Source: Chaenocephalus aceratus (Eukaryota; Chordata; Actinopteri; Perciformes; Channichthyidae). Taken from it: 64,000 nucleotides of DNA. The notes below the pieces were generated by a model. It saw only the letters and a program-made list of their open reading frames with translations, was not told the DNA's origin and ran no database searches. The stretch lies in contig JAMFTG010000068.1 of NCBI GenBank assembly GCA_023974075.1, positions 89,501 to 153,500 of the forward strand, read 5' to 3'. Shown one piece after another: positions 45,034-56,525 of the stretch. The translations under genes were made by a program, and so were the position numbers. Position 1 is the stretch's first letter. Each line of letters begins with the position of its first letter.

Positions 45034-48000
45034 ATGAGTGATTCAAAAGATGAGGAAGAGGACACATCTTCAGTCTCCGGCTGTCTGTCTCTGAAGAGTG
45101 ACCGGTCTATATGGCAACCTCTAAACTTCAGAACTGACCCTGGACCCTCAGACACAGAGTAAGAGTTTCTGCTGTAAACTGACCTGAAGAGGATTCAGCT
45201 TTTATACAACCTGATATATTAAGGATATTTCAATATGCAATCATAGTATCATTGCATCTGTGGCATAACATGGTTTTAAATGGCACAAATATTGAGAAAT
45301 ACTAACTAAAAACTAAATATATCGTCTAAAACATTATTCACTACTTGGGTATGTTTATGTATTATTAAGATGTTTATTAATAATAGCTGGTTGTGAATGA
45401 TAACCTGGTGAGCTGGTTGTGTTTGGCATTAGCAGATATGATAATAAGACGGACAAGGATACGACCCATGTGATTTGCAATATATCGTATCGCAATACTT
45501 AGCATATCGTAGAATCGCAATACTATCGTATCGTGGCTTAAGTATCGTGGTAGTATCGTATCATGGGGAGCCTGGTGATTCCCCCCCTAGCAGATATAAT
45601 AATAATAAATTATATTTATATAGCGCTTTTCTGGAATTCAAAGACGCTTATGAGGGAGGGTAGACAAACAAGGACAGACAAAACAAAACATATAAATAAT
45701 ATTTTTTGTGAGATTACATGTAGAGTCAATGCAAACCCCAGATCTGTGCCTGGCAACACACAGGAAATGAAGATGTGAAATTCGTGTCACCTGCGTATTC
45801 GTGCAGCGTGAAACATTTCATCTTGAGTGTAAAGTGACGCTCTGCCCATTGGTGAGGATCAGCCCCACTAATGTAGAATGCTATAAAGGATGTGTTCATC
45901 TCCACAGAGGGAAGAGCAGGAGTCCTGCCAGGCAGACCGGAACTGCACGAGGTAAGAGGCCGAACTCATGCAGCGCTTCATTCCTCTTCCTGGTTCATTT
46001 GTATACTGTTGTAGAGCAGAGACAGTCAGCTGTTTATAAAACATTTAAACTCTGTTTTTAAATCAGAGCATGTTCCTCATTCTCTCCTGTCTCCTTCTCT
46101 TCTAGCAGAGAGTGGTCTGCAGGAGGTTCTAGATGAACACAAGCTCAGTCTGAGGAGGAGATGTGAACGTGTGACTGAAGGAACTGGTCAAAGTGAAACC
46201 TTCCTCCTCAACAGCATCTACACTGAGCTCTACATCACACAAGGCCAGAGTGAAGAGGTTACTACCCAGCATGAGGTGAGGCAGCTGGAGACGGCTTCCA
46301 AGAAGAAGCCCCTCCATGACACTCCAATCAAGTGCAGGGACATCTTTAAAGCCTCACCAGACCAGCAGACTCCCATCAGAGCGGTCCTGACCAACGGAGT
46401 CGCTGGAGTTGGAAAAACCTTCTCGGTGCAGAAGTTCACTCTGGACTGGGCCGAGGGTTCGGAGAACCAGAATGTGAGTCTGGTGATCCCGCTCTCCTTC
46501 AGGGAGCTGAACCTGATCAAAGCTGAGCAGTACAGTCTTCTCAGGCTGCTCCATGTCTTCCATCCGACCTTACAGAAGGTCACAGCAGAGCAGCTGGCTG
46601 TCTGCAAAGTGCTGCTCATCTTTGACGGCCTGGATGAAAGCAGACTTTCTCTGGACTTCAGAAACAGTGAGGTTGTGTCTGAGGTCTCTCGGCCGTCCTC
46701 AGTCAACGTGCTGCTGACTAACCTCATCAGGGGGAAGCTGCTTCCCTCGGCTCTCATCTGGATAACTTCCAGACCTGCAGCGGCCAATCAGATCCCTCCT
46801 GAGTGTGTGGACAGGGTCACAGAAGTACGAGGCTTCACTGACGCCCAGAAGGAGGAGTACTTCAGGAGGAGATCGAGTGATGAAGACCTGTCCAGCAGAA
46901 TCATCTCTCACATCAAGAGCTGTAGGAGCCTCCACATCATGTGCATGATCCCAGTCTTCTGCTGGATCACTGCTGCAGTTCTGGACCACATGCTGACTAC
47001 AGACCAGAGAGGGGAGCTGCCCAAGACCCTCACTGACATGTACTCACACTTCCTGCTGGTCCAGACACAGAGGAAGAAGCAGAAGTATGAAGCGGGACAT
47101 GAGACGAGTCCCCAGCAGCTGACGGAGGCTGACGGGGAGCTTCTCCTGAAGCTGGGGAGGCTGGCGTTTGAACATCTGGAGAAAGGAGACATCATGTTCT
47201 ACCAAGAAGACCTGCAGCGCTGTGGTCTTGGTGTCACCGAGGCCTTGGTGCACTCAGGAGTTTGTACAGAGATCTTCAAAAGAGAGAGTGTGATCTTCCA
47301 GAAAACAGTCTACTGCTTTGTTCATCTGAGCATTCAGGAGTTCCTGGCTGCAGTCTACGTGTTCCACTGTTACTCCAACAGGAAGACAGCGGTACTGCAG
47401 GACTTCCTGCAGGGTGATCCGGATTACCCATCCCTGGATGTCTTCCTGAAGGGAGCCATGGAGAAATCCCTCAGAAGTAGAAATGGCCACCTGGACCTGT
47501 TTGTCCGCTTCCTCCACGGCCTCTCTCTGGAGTCCAACCGGAGTCTGTTAGGAGGCCTGCTGGGTCCCTCAGACAACAGACCAACAATCATCCAGAGACT
47601 CTTCAGAGGTCTGCTGGGTCCCTCAGACAACAGACCAACAATCATCCAGAGACTCTTCAGAGGCCTGCTGGGTCCCACAGACAACAGACCAGAGATCATC
47701 CAGAGAGCCATCAAGAACCTGAAGGAGATGAGCAGTGGTGAAATCTCTCCGGACAGGAGCATCAACATCTTCCACTGCCTGACAGAGATGAAGGACCTCT
47801 CAGTACATCAGGAGATCACAGAGTTCCTGAAGTCAGGGAACAGATCAGAGGAACTCTCTGTGATCCACTGCTCTGCTCTGGCCTACATGCTGCAGATGTC
47901 AGAGGAGGTTCTGGAGGAGTTGGACCTGAAGAAGTACAACACATCAGCGGAGGGACGACGGAGACTGCTCCCAGCTGTGAGGAACTGCAGGAAGGCCAGG

Positions 48001-51000
48001 TGAGTCCAGATGGGATTCACTTTATAGACTAATGAGGATCAGGAGTTTCATTATTCAAATGAACACGATAACATTTCTGCTGTTTAAATACTGAGAGCAA
48101 AATAAACCATCACTGTTCTTCCATTTATTTATAATAATAGTTAAACTGAAGCGTTCCTCTCTTCATGTGGAGTGAAGGAGGCGACATGTCAACACATGAA
48201 GGACTCTGGAGGCTTCTCAGCCGGTGATCACTCCACACACAGGACTCAGTTACCACAGAAAGCACTCATTACTTTCTAGTTTCTTTATCATTAAGACTTT
48301 TATCACAATGTGTTGGAGTTTAAAATAAGATCTACATCGTGTCCCACCGATACCAGAGTCACGTCTTCGTGCTGATGTTCTGGGAACATGTGATGGGATT
48401 CAGTGGAACATGTTGAAACGCTATTGCTTTGTTAACTGTGTTTGTGTGCGCAGTACATGTTCAGATGCTCAGAGAAGCCAAAGCACCCTCCATCCTCCAC
48501 GTCCACATTTACACATGCACATCTCTGACTGTGATTTATTTAATGTTCCTGTTGCTTTGGTAACAGCCAGTGACAGCAGGAGCACAGCCATGTGATCAGA
48601 TCACACACATTACACTCTACTGTCACACATCACATGAAATGGACTGACAGCAAATGTCTATCAGAACATGTCAAACATGTTTTCATCAAATGCTTGAGTT
48701 TAATGGAATGTTTCCTCTTTTTAACACGTTGTAATTTATGTGTTATTATAGACTCACTGACTGTGGACTCTCAGAGACTGGCTGTGAAGTCGTGGCCTCA
48801 GCTCTGAAGTCTGACCTCTCCCACCTGAGAGATCTGGACCTGAGTGAGAACCCTCTGAAGGACTCAGGAGTGGAGCGTCTGAGTTCTGGACTGAAGAGTC
48901 CAGCCTGCAGACTGGAGGCCCTCAGGTCAGCTCACTGACTGCAGTTCATACAGATCTGTTTGTGTTTAGGATTTACTGAAAGAACAAATAGAATATTATT
49001 GTTCTTTTGTCCACTTTGCTAATGACTGCATATTGATCAGAGTAACAGAGAGAGGTGAACGTGTGAGGGAGGGAGTAAGCTTCCACATACTCGCTCTGAG
49101 CTCCAGGAGTCAGTGGAGATGCTGTCAGTCCTGAGGAGCTGTGAGGGAGAGGAAGGAGCTGAGAGACATCTGATCAAAGTTAGAGTTCCAGATCCTCAGA
49201 GGATTGTTTCTGCATCATCTCTGACATTCAAACCCTGTTGACTCTGATCACATTATTAAACCTGGAGTTATTTCTAACAGGAACTTTGTTTTCTAAACTT
49301 ACATCATGTTTTCTTTATTCAGTCTGTGGAGCTGCAGCTTGTCAGAGATCAGCTGTTCTGCTCTGGCCTCAGCTCTGAAGTCCAACATCCATCTGAGAGA
49401 TCTGGATCTGGGTTACAACGCTCTGCAGGACTCAGGAGTGGAGCGTCTGAGAGATCTTCTGGAGAGTCCAGCCTGCAGACTGCAGACCCTCAGGTCAGTG
49501 AGGGGTCTCTGCTGGTTCAGCAGTATTGTATGAAACTCAGGGAGGAGTTTCTCTCACTGGGGAACAGATCAGTGATGTTACCCACTGCCTGCAGGCTCTT
49601 CCATTCTTCCATCAACTAGAGAAGGCCAGCTGGAAACGCAAAGCCTCACTTTAGTATCTACTCTCTGACAGACATGTGGGGTTTACTGAAGAGAGGGAAA
49701 GGCAGTCTGTTCTTTATTTTAATGTTTTGTATGTGATGTTTTTAGTTTGTAGACTAATGGCTGGTATGTCATCACATCTGGATGTCGTCATGCTACCATG
49801 AGCAGCTGGTTAGCTTGACTCAGCAAACAGATGGGGAAACAGCTGGCCTGGCTTCCTCTGGTTTTTGTTCTTTATCCTTTAATTTTCACACAATTGTTAA
49901 TTTGAGCAATGCTGACTTTAAAAATATGAACATCAGGATCACAAGAGAAACAGACGAGCTAACTCTCCTCCAACATATGTCTTTCTATCCATTATGAATA
50001 ATCACTCAAACATAACATCTAGTCAAATGATGTTCTCCTCAAATGCATGGGTCCATCCCCAGAGAAGGACTTCCAGCAGCTCTGCAGTCACAGAGCAGAG
50101 GAAGGGAACCATGGCTCCCACAGAGCCTACCACGGTGTGCTCTGGGATGTGATGGCGTGTTGAAGTTATTCACCTTTGGTTATGGACCAATCTTGGTGCT
50201 CCTCCCCTTTCTGCCAGTTGTACCTGACCCACCAGAAAGGCAACCTTTAGAGCTCAGAAGAGATATAACAGCATGGCCGGCGCCGTGGGAGGGCCAGGCC
50301 CTCCCATTTGACATTCCTGCCCTCCCCCAATAAACACGTTTTTTTATTATTTATAAAAAAATATATATATATTTTATTTTTTGAATTATAAATAAACGGT
50401 GAACTTTTATGTTACGATGTATGTGATGTCAGATAGTAACTAAAACAAAAATCGCAGGCTACGTCAAATAAATGCATGCGTCTGTTGTGATTTGTGATTC
50501 GTCCACATTTAGACCAATCACAGCGTCACACTCTGCCGCCTATTCTGGATTTGTTTATTGTGCATTCTGGAGACTCCCATTTCTGTTTGAATTACAAAAT
50601 GGACATCAGAAATTAGCTTAAAAAGGTCTAAGGATTTATTAAAACGAAATAGCGATGAAAGAACTGCAGCCGATGCAGCTGCTGGCGACCTGCACCTGCC
50701 GCTGCAGCAGCACGCCTTAATGTCACGAGCTGGACCTCGGCAAACCCCGGGGCTGAGTTAGCGAGCCCAAGCCTTGACTCATCAAGGCGGCCGCCCCCAA
50801 CGCCGTCCTCCGAGGCACAGCTCCTTGTGCCCTACCATCACCACCTGCGTTGCCACACCCTGCACCACACCCGCCAGCATCCTCCTCCTGCTCCGTGCCT
50901 CCACTACAGACGCTACCTCGCAGCACATCAACGGGTTCTATTGGGCCAGCAGCCGCTCAAAGACCAACAGCTCCAGATGATCTTGGGGTTAATAAACCCA

Positions 51001-52103
51001 ACCGTGAAACTGGATCGTTATCCAGGGAGATTGTTTTCAGGAAAGAAGCACACTTCTGCCGCTGCCTGGTACAACAACAGACCGGCTTGAAGATTCGTTA
51101 AAAGCAGACGCAGCCTTTTGTTTCCCCTGTAGACGGTTTAAAGTGAATACGTCTTCATCTGATGCCGCTTTTACCGTCAAAGGTTTTTGCGACTGGAAAC
51201 ACGCATTACAGCCTGATGAAGGACCGCTAAGGCATGCCGCATCAAAAGAACACATTTCATGTGAGAGTTTGTGGAGAGAGAGATACGCGAGGAAAGGAAT
51301 AAGGAAATGAGTACTTTGGTGCAGATCAGCTGCACGGAGCCGTTATTACGTCAGCTGTCGTTGATATTATAGCTTTTTTAGCCGTCCACCAACTCCCTCT
51401 CGGAGGTGACTCGATTCTCCACAGCATGTCCGAGTGCAGTGCAGAGGAACATAAACCATGCCCAAGGCGGGCTGCACAGCTCATCGTCTCTACTATTTCT
51501 CTCCGAGTGCAGCGATGAGGAAGCTGCCATCCGTAACCATGTGCCTTGCTCGTGGTGTACCAGTGTCTGTGCTGCCACGCACACAATGCGTCAAAGTGGT
51601 TTCTATGTTGCCCTTTATTTGTGTATGTGCGATAAGTGTGCGTCTTTGCGCAATGCTGTTGGCCTTGCTGTTTGATATATGTTGTGCCTCAGGCCCGCAG
51701 CACGTGACGGTTTTGTGTGCCCTCCCATGAAAATCATATGCCCTCCCTTTAGATTTGTTCTGGCGCCGGGTCTGCATAACAGACTCCCTCTGAGCTGCAG
51801 GAGTCAGAGGAGATGCTGTAAAAAAATAATATATTTTTAATAATAAACACATCTTTGTTTGTGGTGTAGGACTCTCCGTTAGAGAGTATCGTTCAGGGGT
51901 TAAGTTGGTGTTTGATATGTGGGGGGCTCTCCGTGGAGGTGCGAGGGTTTGTATTAAATTATTAATATATAAACAAAAGGTTTCCAAATATCCAACCTTC
52001 AAATGACTATTTTAAATCAACGTCGCTCTGCACACTTGCTGAAGATCATTTGTGTGGAGATCTCAGTTCATTTGTAGAGCTGCACGAGTAGAGCCAGAAG
52101 TAT

Positions 52104-52184
<81 letters not shown>

Positions 52185-52841
52185 CCTAAAAACTCTATCC
52201 GGTCACAGAGATCTATTGTGAATGAAAGTCAACTCATATGGATCTTAAATAAAGTCTATTTTAAGAACGAGAAAAGTTTCAACATATAAATAGTTTTTGT
52301 AAACATGTGAGAAATGTGCGAGGGTGATGCCGTCAGAGCATCGTCCTCTGGGCTGAGCCCTGGCAACGTTACACGTGTTTATTTGTTGTTGATATTTTTC
52401 TTAAGATATTTAAAATGGCACGGTCGTAAACATTTAATTAATCCATTTGATAATATGAAATCAACTTAGGCACCCCTCCCATAGAAACAATAATCATTAC
52501 AATACAGATGTTCATAACTCATATTCCAATACCTGAATCCTTTAGAATATTCGATGGATCATTCCCTTCCCTAATTCAAACCCTGTTGACTCTGATCACA
52601 TTATTAAACCTGGAGTTATTTCTAACAGGAACTTTGTTTTCTAAACTTACATCATGTTTTCTTTATTCAGTCTGAGGAGCTGCAGCTTGTCAGAGATCAG
52701 CTGTTCTGCTCTGGCCTCAGCTCTGAAGTCCAACATCCATCTGAGAGTTCTGGACCTGGGTCAGAACGCTCTGAAGGACTCAGGAGTGGAGCGTCTGAGA
52801 GATCTTCTGGAGAGTCCAGCCTGCAGACTGGAGACCCTCAG
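45034..52841 (+). CDS. NLRC3-like NOD-like receptor (FISNA-NACHT-LRR), 3' end not found
   Basis: Exons: 45034-45158 (leader), 45908-45951, 46106-47999 (FISNA-NACHT), 48752-48925, 49323-49493 and 52671-52841 (LRR). Borders are GT-AG and phases agree, giving about 859 codons without a stop. NLRs of this class are cytosolic sensors or regulators of innate immunity and are hugely expanded in teleosts. The large exon shows the fish-specific FISNA region, Walker A GVAGVGKT (about residue 154), Walker [10 protein letters not shown] (about 226), and the winged-helix motif [16 protein letters not shown]. Each LRR exon encodes one ribonuclease-inhibitor-type repeat pair with LRDLDL and SPACRL, of 171-174 nt and phase 2, as usual. 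Oddities: a 54-bp in-frame triplication (47554-47715), only three LRR exons, a 3.2-kb disrupted gap before the last, and no terminal or B30.2 exon. It may be truncated, or continue through exons I cannot see. Confidence 0.85.
45436..45601. pseudogene. Internally deleted copy of the TAGGGGTGGG hAT element
   Basis: Retains the right part (GGATACGACCCATGTGATTT to the terminal CCCCCCCTA) and both GCAGATAT flanks, but lacks about the left 270 bp of the element at 44391-44810. Confidence 0.75.
47554..47715 (+). repeat. 54-bp in-frame triplication in the NACHT exon
   Basis: Three units at 47554, 47608 and 47662 encode [18 protein letters not shown], the same again, then a diverged third ([18 protein letters not shown]). 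The last joins the conserved NLKEM stretch, so it is the ancestral unit. Confidence 0.95.
49217..49890 (+). repeat. LRR-exon segmental duplication, copy 1
   Basis: About 675 bp, nearly identical to 52568-53241. It covers the intron start (CAAACCCTGTTGACTCTGAT), one LRR exon and the following intron to ATTTTCACACAAT. Confidence 0.92.
50274..51775 (+). pseudogene. hAT-like element with TTF-zinc-finger transposase remnant
   Basis: Plus-strand frames with stops and shifts read like the N-terminal part of hAT/ZMYM-type transposases: YNNRPA and later a tract with CDWKHAL, then [11 protein letters not shown] (about 51180-51265), matching the usual TTF zinc finger order. Its ends carry GGCGCCGTGGGAGGGC and, inverted, GCCCTCCC with CTGGCGCCGG. 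The element sits between the two LRR-exon copies. Dead. Confidence 0.6.
52105..52182 (+). repeat. CA dinucleotide array
   Basis: Pure (CA)n of about 78 bp in the long NLR intron. Confidence 0.97.
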
Positions 52842-53241
52842 GTCAGTGAGGGGTCTCTGCTGGGTCAGCAGTATTGTATGAAGCTCAGGGAGGAGTTTCT
52901 CTCACTGGGGAACAGATCAGTGATGTTACCCACTGCCTGCAGGCTCTTCCATTCTTCCATCAACTAGAGAAGGCCAGCTGGAAACGCAAAGCCTCACTTT
53001 AGTATCTCCTCTCTGACAGACATGTGGGGTTTACTGAAGAGAGGGAAAGGCAGTCTGTTCTTCATTTTAATGTTTTGTATGTGATGTTTTTAGTTTGTAG
53101 ACTAATGGCTGGTATGTCATCACATCTGGATGTCATCATGCTACCATGAGCAGCTGGTTAGCTTGACTCAGCAAACAGATGGGGAAACAGCTGGCCTGGC
53201 TTCCTCTGGTTTTTGTTCTTTATCCTTTAATTTTCACACAA
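52568..53241 (+). repeat. LRR-exon segmental duplication, copy 2
   Basis: Matches 49217-49890 with few substitutions. Both copies keep open LRR exons with the same splice sites. Confidence 0.92.
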
Positions 53242-54510
53242 TGCAATTTCCTTGCCCCCTCACTTTGAGCATCGTTCATCCATCAAAAAGTACAATAATT
53301 AATGTCACAATTATGAAATAACTTTAAATAATTACTTGCCCCAACACACGTTGCTATGTTTAGATCAGATGTGTGGGTCGAGCAACGTGTAAAAAAGCCT
53401 CAACCCCAAGTGAGCTTAGTCTTAATGTTAGCGTGTGTGCTAGCTGTAAACACAGTCGGGTGGGTGACCAAAACGTCCCCGTTTTCCGTGGCTGGTACCC
53501 GGTTGAAACTCCCGAAAATGTTCTCGTTTTTGAACGTGCGTTAAAAAAATAGAGCAAGGTGAAATCAAATGTTATATGTCAGTAAAACAGAGTAACAGTG
53601 TTGTGCCTGTTGGTAGCGTTAGCGTATTTCTTCTTCTACTACTTATTTTTTCTTTAATGGCGAATCGCTTCCACTTGGAGCATATATCGCCACCTACTGT
53701 TGATTTATTAAATGTTTATATTAAGTCCTTGTCCTCAGACCAGTGTTTTTGAGGAACTTGAAGATCAGCTTGTTTACTTCATTTCTTGATTTACTTTCGT
53801 GTATTGACTTGAAATCCATGTCCTTGATGTTATGTTGTTCCAGTGCAGTTTTCAGAATGAGTCTTTGTCTGTTATAATCCGGGCAGCTAAAAAATACATG
53901 ATGTAATTTTTCTCCCCAATTTCCGGCGCCCCGATGGGTTGATGCCCTTAGCCCTTAGCATTCGCCTATACTGCCTATGCCAAGGGCCGGCCCAGGTGAA
54001 AACAATACGACATCAACACAAAATAAGACGGACAACTACAGATAGCACCACACATGATGGTTACTTGTTATTATTTAGGGCTGCCTGTATGGATCAGGTT
54101 TTTGCCAAAGCGAGCCCTTTCACTATAGTAATAATATGTTATGTATTATATCAACCGTATTGGTACAATGAGCGACATCTAGTGACGGATTTTGGAACAT
54201 TGATTTGATATTTCTCACGGCAGTTAGACTTCAGAGACAAACCAAGGCAAGGCAATTTTATTTATATAGCACTTTTCAGCACGTGGCGATTCAAAGTGTT
54301 TTACAGATTAAAAGCAAACAACATTTAAGAACAAATACAGCACAAATACATTATTAAAAAGGCATTTAAAAACAGGCATAATAAGCAAAGGTAATGAAAT
54401 AAATGAACACAGCAGGTACAGAATACACGACTAAAAAGGCATACTAGTAGTGATACAAATGCGGTATCAATCTCATTAGTATGCAGAGAAAGTGACAGGT
54501 CGCCCCGCCC
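53242..54510. other. Spacer with dispersed repeats
   Basis: 54241-54400 (ATTTTATTTATATAGCACTT, then AAAGTGTTTTACAGATTAAA) is a very common fish dispersed repeat end. No gene recognised in the rest. Confidence 0.5.
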
Positions 54511-54514
54511 CTTT

Positions 54515-54655
54515 TTGACCGGAAGTCCCGCCTCTTTATTTTGAAAACCGGAAGTCCCGCCTTTTTATTTTTATTTTGAAAACCGGAAGTCCCGTGTCAT
54601 TCTACCGGAAGTCCCGAATCGTTCGACCGGATGTACAGCCACCGCTTCCGGTTTA
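54515..54655 (+). promoter_or_regulatory. Cluster of six ETS-type sites
   Basis: CCGGAAGT occurs at 54519, 54548, 54583 and 54605, CCGGATGT at 54627, and an inverted GCTTCCGG at 54644. The first four sit in a repeated ACCGGAAGTCCCG context, the first two extended to CCCGCC. CCGGAAGT is the core ETS/GABP binding sequence. A further ACTTCCTG lies near 54760. This looks like an upstream promoter or enhancer for the ORFs at 55034 onward, but that link is inference. Confidence 0.6.
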
Positions 54656-54913
54656 CAAAATAAAATTAAAATAAAATTAAAATTAAAAAAATGAGAAAAA
54701 TTAAATGCAGTTGTTTTCAATCAATTAATATACATAGGATATATATCCCGCCTCCTAACCACTTCCTGTGTGATTAATCCTGTATATAGTATTGAATGTA
54801 ACTTGCAAATAACACGAAATTAATCTAAAGTAAAGCATCTAAAAAAATGTATATTTAAACCTCTCTATTTTTGCAAACAGGACAGGAGGGGAGAAAACAT
54901 ATGGTGGAGGAGG

Positions 54914-54954
<41 letters not shown>

Positions 54955-55033
54955 TCCCCGCCCATCACCCCATCTCCCACTGTCTAAATAAAAAGCCAGC
55001 TTCACTCTTAAATATTTCTCAAGTCGAGAGAAA

Positions 55034-55198
55034 ATGGCCAAGAGACGTCTTGATATGAATTTAATCAGCGAGACACCGGTAACAACTTACAACCATCCGT
55101 TGGGTGCTCCAATCAAGAAACGAATGAAGTTTGTATGCCGGGTTCAGACACCTACAGCCGAAGAACTTCGCCTCTCTGTTTTTGCGAACAGGACATGA
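55034..55198 (+). CDS. Small basic ORF, 54 codons, unknown
   Basis: Starts MAKRRLDMNLISETP and ends LSVFANRT. A TAAATAAAA box lies about 48 nt upstream. Basic clusters KRR and KKR could be nuclear-localisation signals. Its 3' end overlaps the start of the second tandem unit, so the C-terminus was created or altered by the duplication. I do not recognise it. It may be the first exon of something larger. Confidence 0.35.
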   Translation: MAKRRLDMNLISETPVTTYNHPLGAPIKKRMKFVCRVQTPTAEELRLSVFANRT

Positions 55199-55233
55199 GG
55201 GGAGAGACCATAGGGTGGGCCGAGGGGAGGGGG

Positions 55234-55270
<37 letters not shown>

Positions 55271-55347
55271 ACACACACACTTTCCTCACCCCCCACCCCA
55301 TCTCCCCTTAGAGGTTGTTTAAATAAAAGCCAGCGTCTCTTGTGGCC

Positions 55348-55431
55348 ATGAGACGTCTTGATATGAGTTTAATCAGCGAGACATCGGTGACAACTTACGA
55401 CCATCCGTTGGGTGCTCCAAATCAAAAGTAA
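55348..55431 (+). pseudogene. Diverged second copy of the 55034 ORF
   Basis: Aligned to 55034, the original ATG is GTG and the third codon AAG has become ATG. After 27 codons an extra A shifts the frame to a stop. It could instead be a first exon, since AAAGTAAAG at the stop resembles a weak donor. Confidence 0.35.
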
Positions 55432-55440
55432 AGCATATAA

Positions 55441-56026
55441 AAATATTTTAAAAAGGCAGCTTTTTTGTTAAAGGATAAGGGAGGGGGAAAAAAAAAACCA
55501 AACCCCCTGTGGAGGAACCGTAAACCCCCTATGGAGACAACCATGTGGTAATTAGGGGGAGGTAGGTAATATACTTAAAATATATATAGAAAGTCAGAGA
55601 ATATTTATCAGAGGATAACGCATATACATTTTATACAAGTCGACACGAGTGGATTTTGTAAGAAAACAAAGTTTTCGTTCTCAGACCGCTGCAGCATTTT
55701 CAAGCAGATCTCTGCGATATGCAATCGCTGTCCGAATATAATGATGACTTTTAATTATTTGTTAACAGTCATAAATGTATTTAGAAAAAACCTGTGCTCA
55801 AACATTAAAAAGAAAAAGAAGGGTAAAGTTACCAAAGCTTTTTGATATAGTTTTTAACACACAGCGAGATCCCTAAAAAAAAAGTTACAAACAGCTGCGG
55901 GGTAAGAATTCTTTACTAAAGTTTTTTTCAAAACTTGTTGAAGAAAAGAGGTATTGCACATTATATAACCGCCAGTGACATAAGGCATGTACGGTAGAAA
56001 GATTTAACCGTACGCTGTAAACTAAA
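55441..56026. other. Spacer in the virus-like region, nothing assigned
   Basis: Purine-rich and AT-rich sequence with only short open frames. No recognisable product. Confidence 0.4.
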
Positions 56027-56249
56027 ATGTGGAGGTATTTTACAGCTAAAAACACTCCTAGACCTAAAAATCTGAGAAAAACCAAGTCTCTCCCCACGAT
56101 ATGCAGCCTGGATCAAATGCCTACAGGACCGCCATCCTCACCAACATTTAGGACACCAGATCTGGACAGCGCTATGGCTGACATTGATATCACGGGGTGG
56201 CTGGATATGCCTCAACCTCCATGTGAATTACACACAAATCTGCAGAGTG

Positions 56250-56280
<31 letters not shown>

Positions 56281-56314
56281 TCTTTATTTAACAGGTAAAA
56301 AAAAACCTCATTGA
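56027..56314 (+). CDS. Unknown ORF, interrupted by TA repeat
   Basis: About 75 credible codons starting MWRYFTAKNTPRPKN. They include LRKTKS, encoded by a 20-nt stretch identical and in frame with the start of the 70-codon ORF at 60656. The product is Pro/Ser/Thr-rich in the middle and then acidic (DLDSAMADIDITGWLDMPQP). The frame then enters a (TA)n run at 56253 and an unrelated dispersed repeat, so the natural 3' end is probably lost. No family recognised. Confidence 0.4.
56253..56280. repeat. TA dinucleotide run
   Basis: (TA)14 at the junction between the 56027 ORF and a dispersed fish repeat. Confidence 0.95.
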
Positions 56315-56525
56315 GATTAAAATCTCTTTTTCCAAGAGTGACCTGGCCAAGAAGGGCAGCATGTACAAAGTTACAACATATAAAACACAGACATGAAAGG
56401 CAGACAAATACAGCTGTAAAACACAAATAAAATGGCACATTAGCCAGTCAATATAAAACCTTTATTTAACCAGATTGGTCCCATTGAGATCATAGATCTC
56501 TTTTTCAAGGGAGACCTGCAGAAAT
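56281..56525. repeat. Two copies of a fish TTTATTTAACCAG-type repeat
   Basis: TTTATTTAACAGGTAAAAAA with AGATTAAAATCTCTTTTTCC (56283) and TTTATTTAACCAGATTGGTC with AGATCATAGATCTCTTTTTC (56460) are diverged copies of the same short palindromic element. Confidence 0.75.

Larger units (their letters stand above)
43837..45610 (+). repeat. About 1-kb tandem duplication carrying the NLR N-terminal exon
   Basis: Unit A (43837-44838) and unit B (44839-about 45610) share AACATGTGACAGCGCAG, the TG run, the N-terminal exon, the following intron and the remains of the hAT element at 44391-44810. The two exon ATGs are 1038 bp apart. Confidence 0.88.
54860..55440 (+). repeat. About 308-bp tandem duplication
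   Basis: CCTCTCTATTTTTGCAAACA (54860) and CCTCTCTGTTTTTGCGAACA (about 55170) start two aligned units. Each has a purine-rich stretch, a CA run (54917-54952 and 55235-55279), CCCATCTCCC, a TAAATAAAA box, then a small ORF. Confidence 0.85.

Noticed and set aside
46230..46787. Minus-strand frames inside the NACHT exon
   Set aside because: Antisense shadows of the well-supported plus-strand NLR exon.
50043..51101. Several 80-95 codon plus frames between the LRR copies as new genes
   Set aside because: They are pieces of one decayed hAT-like transposase in shifting frames.
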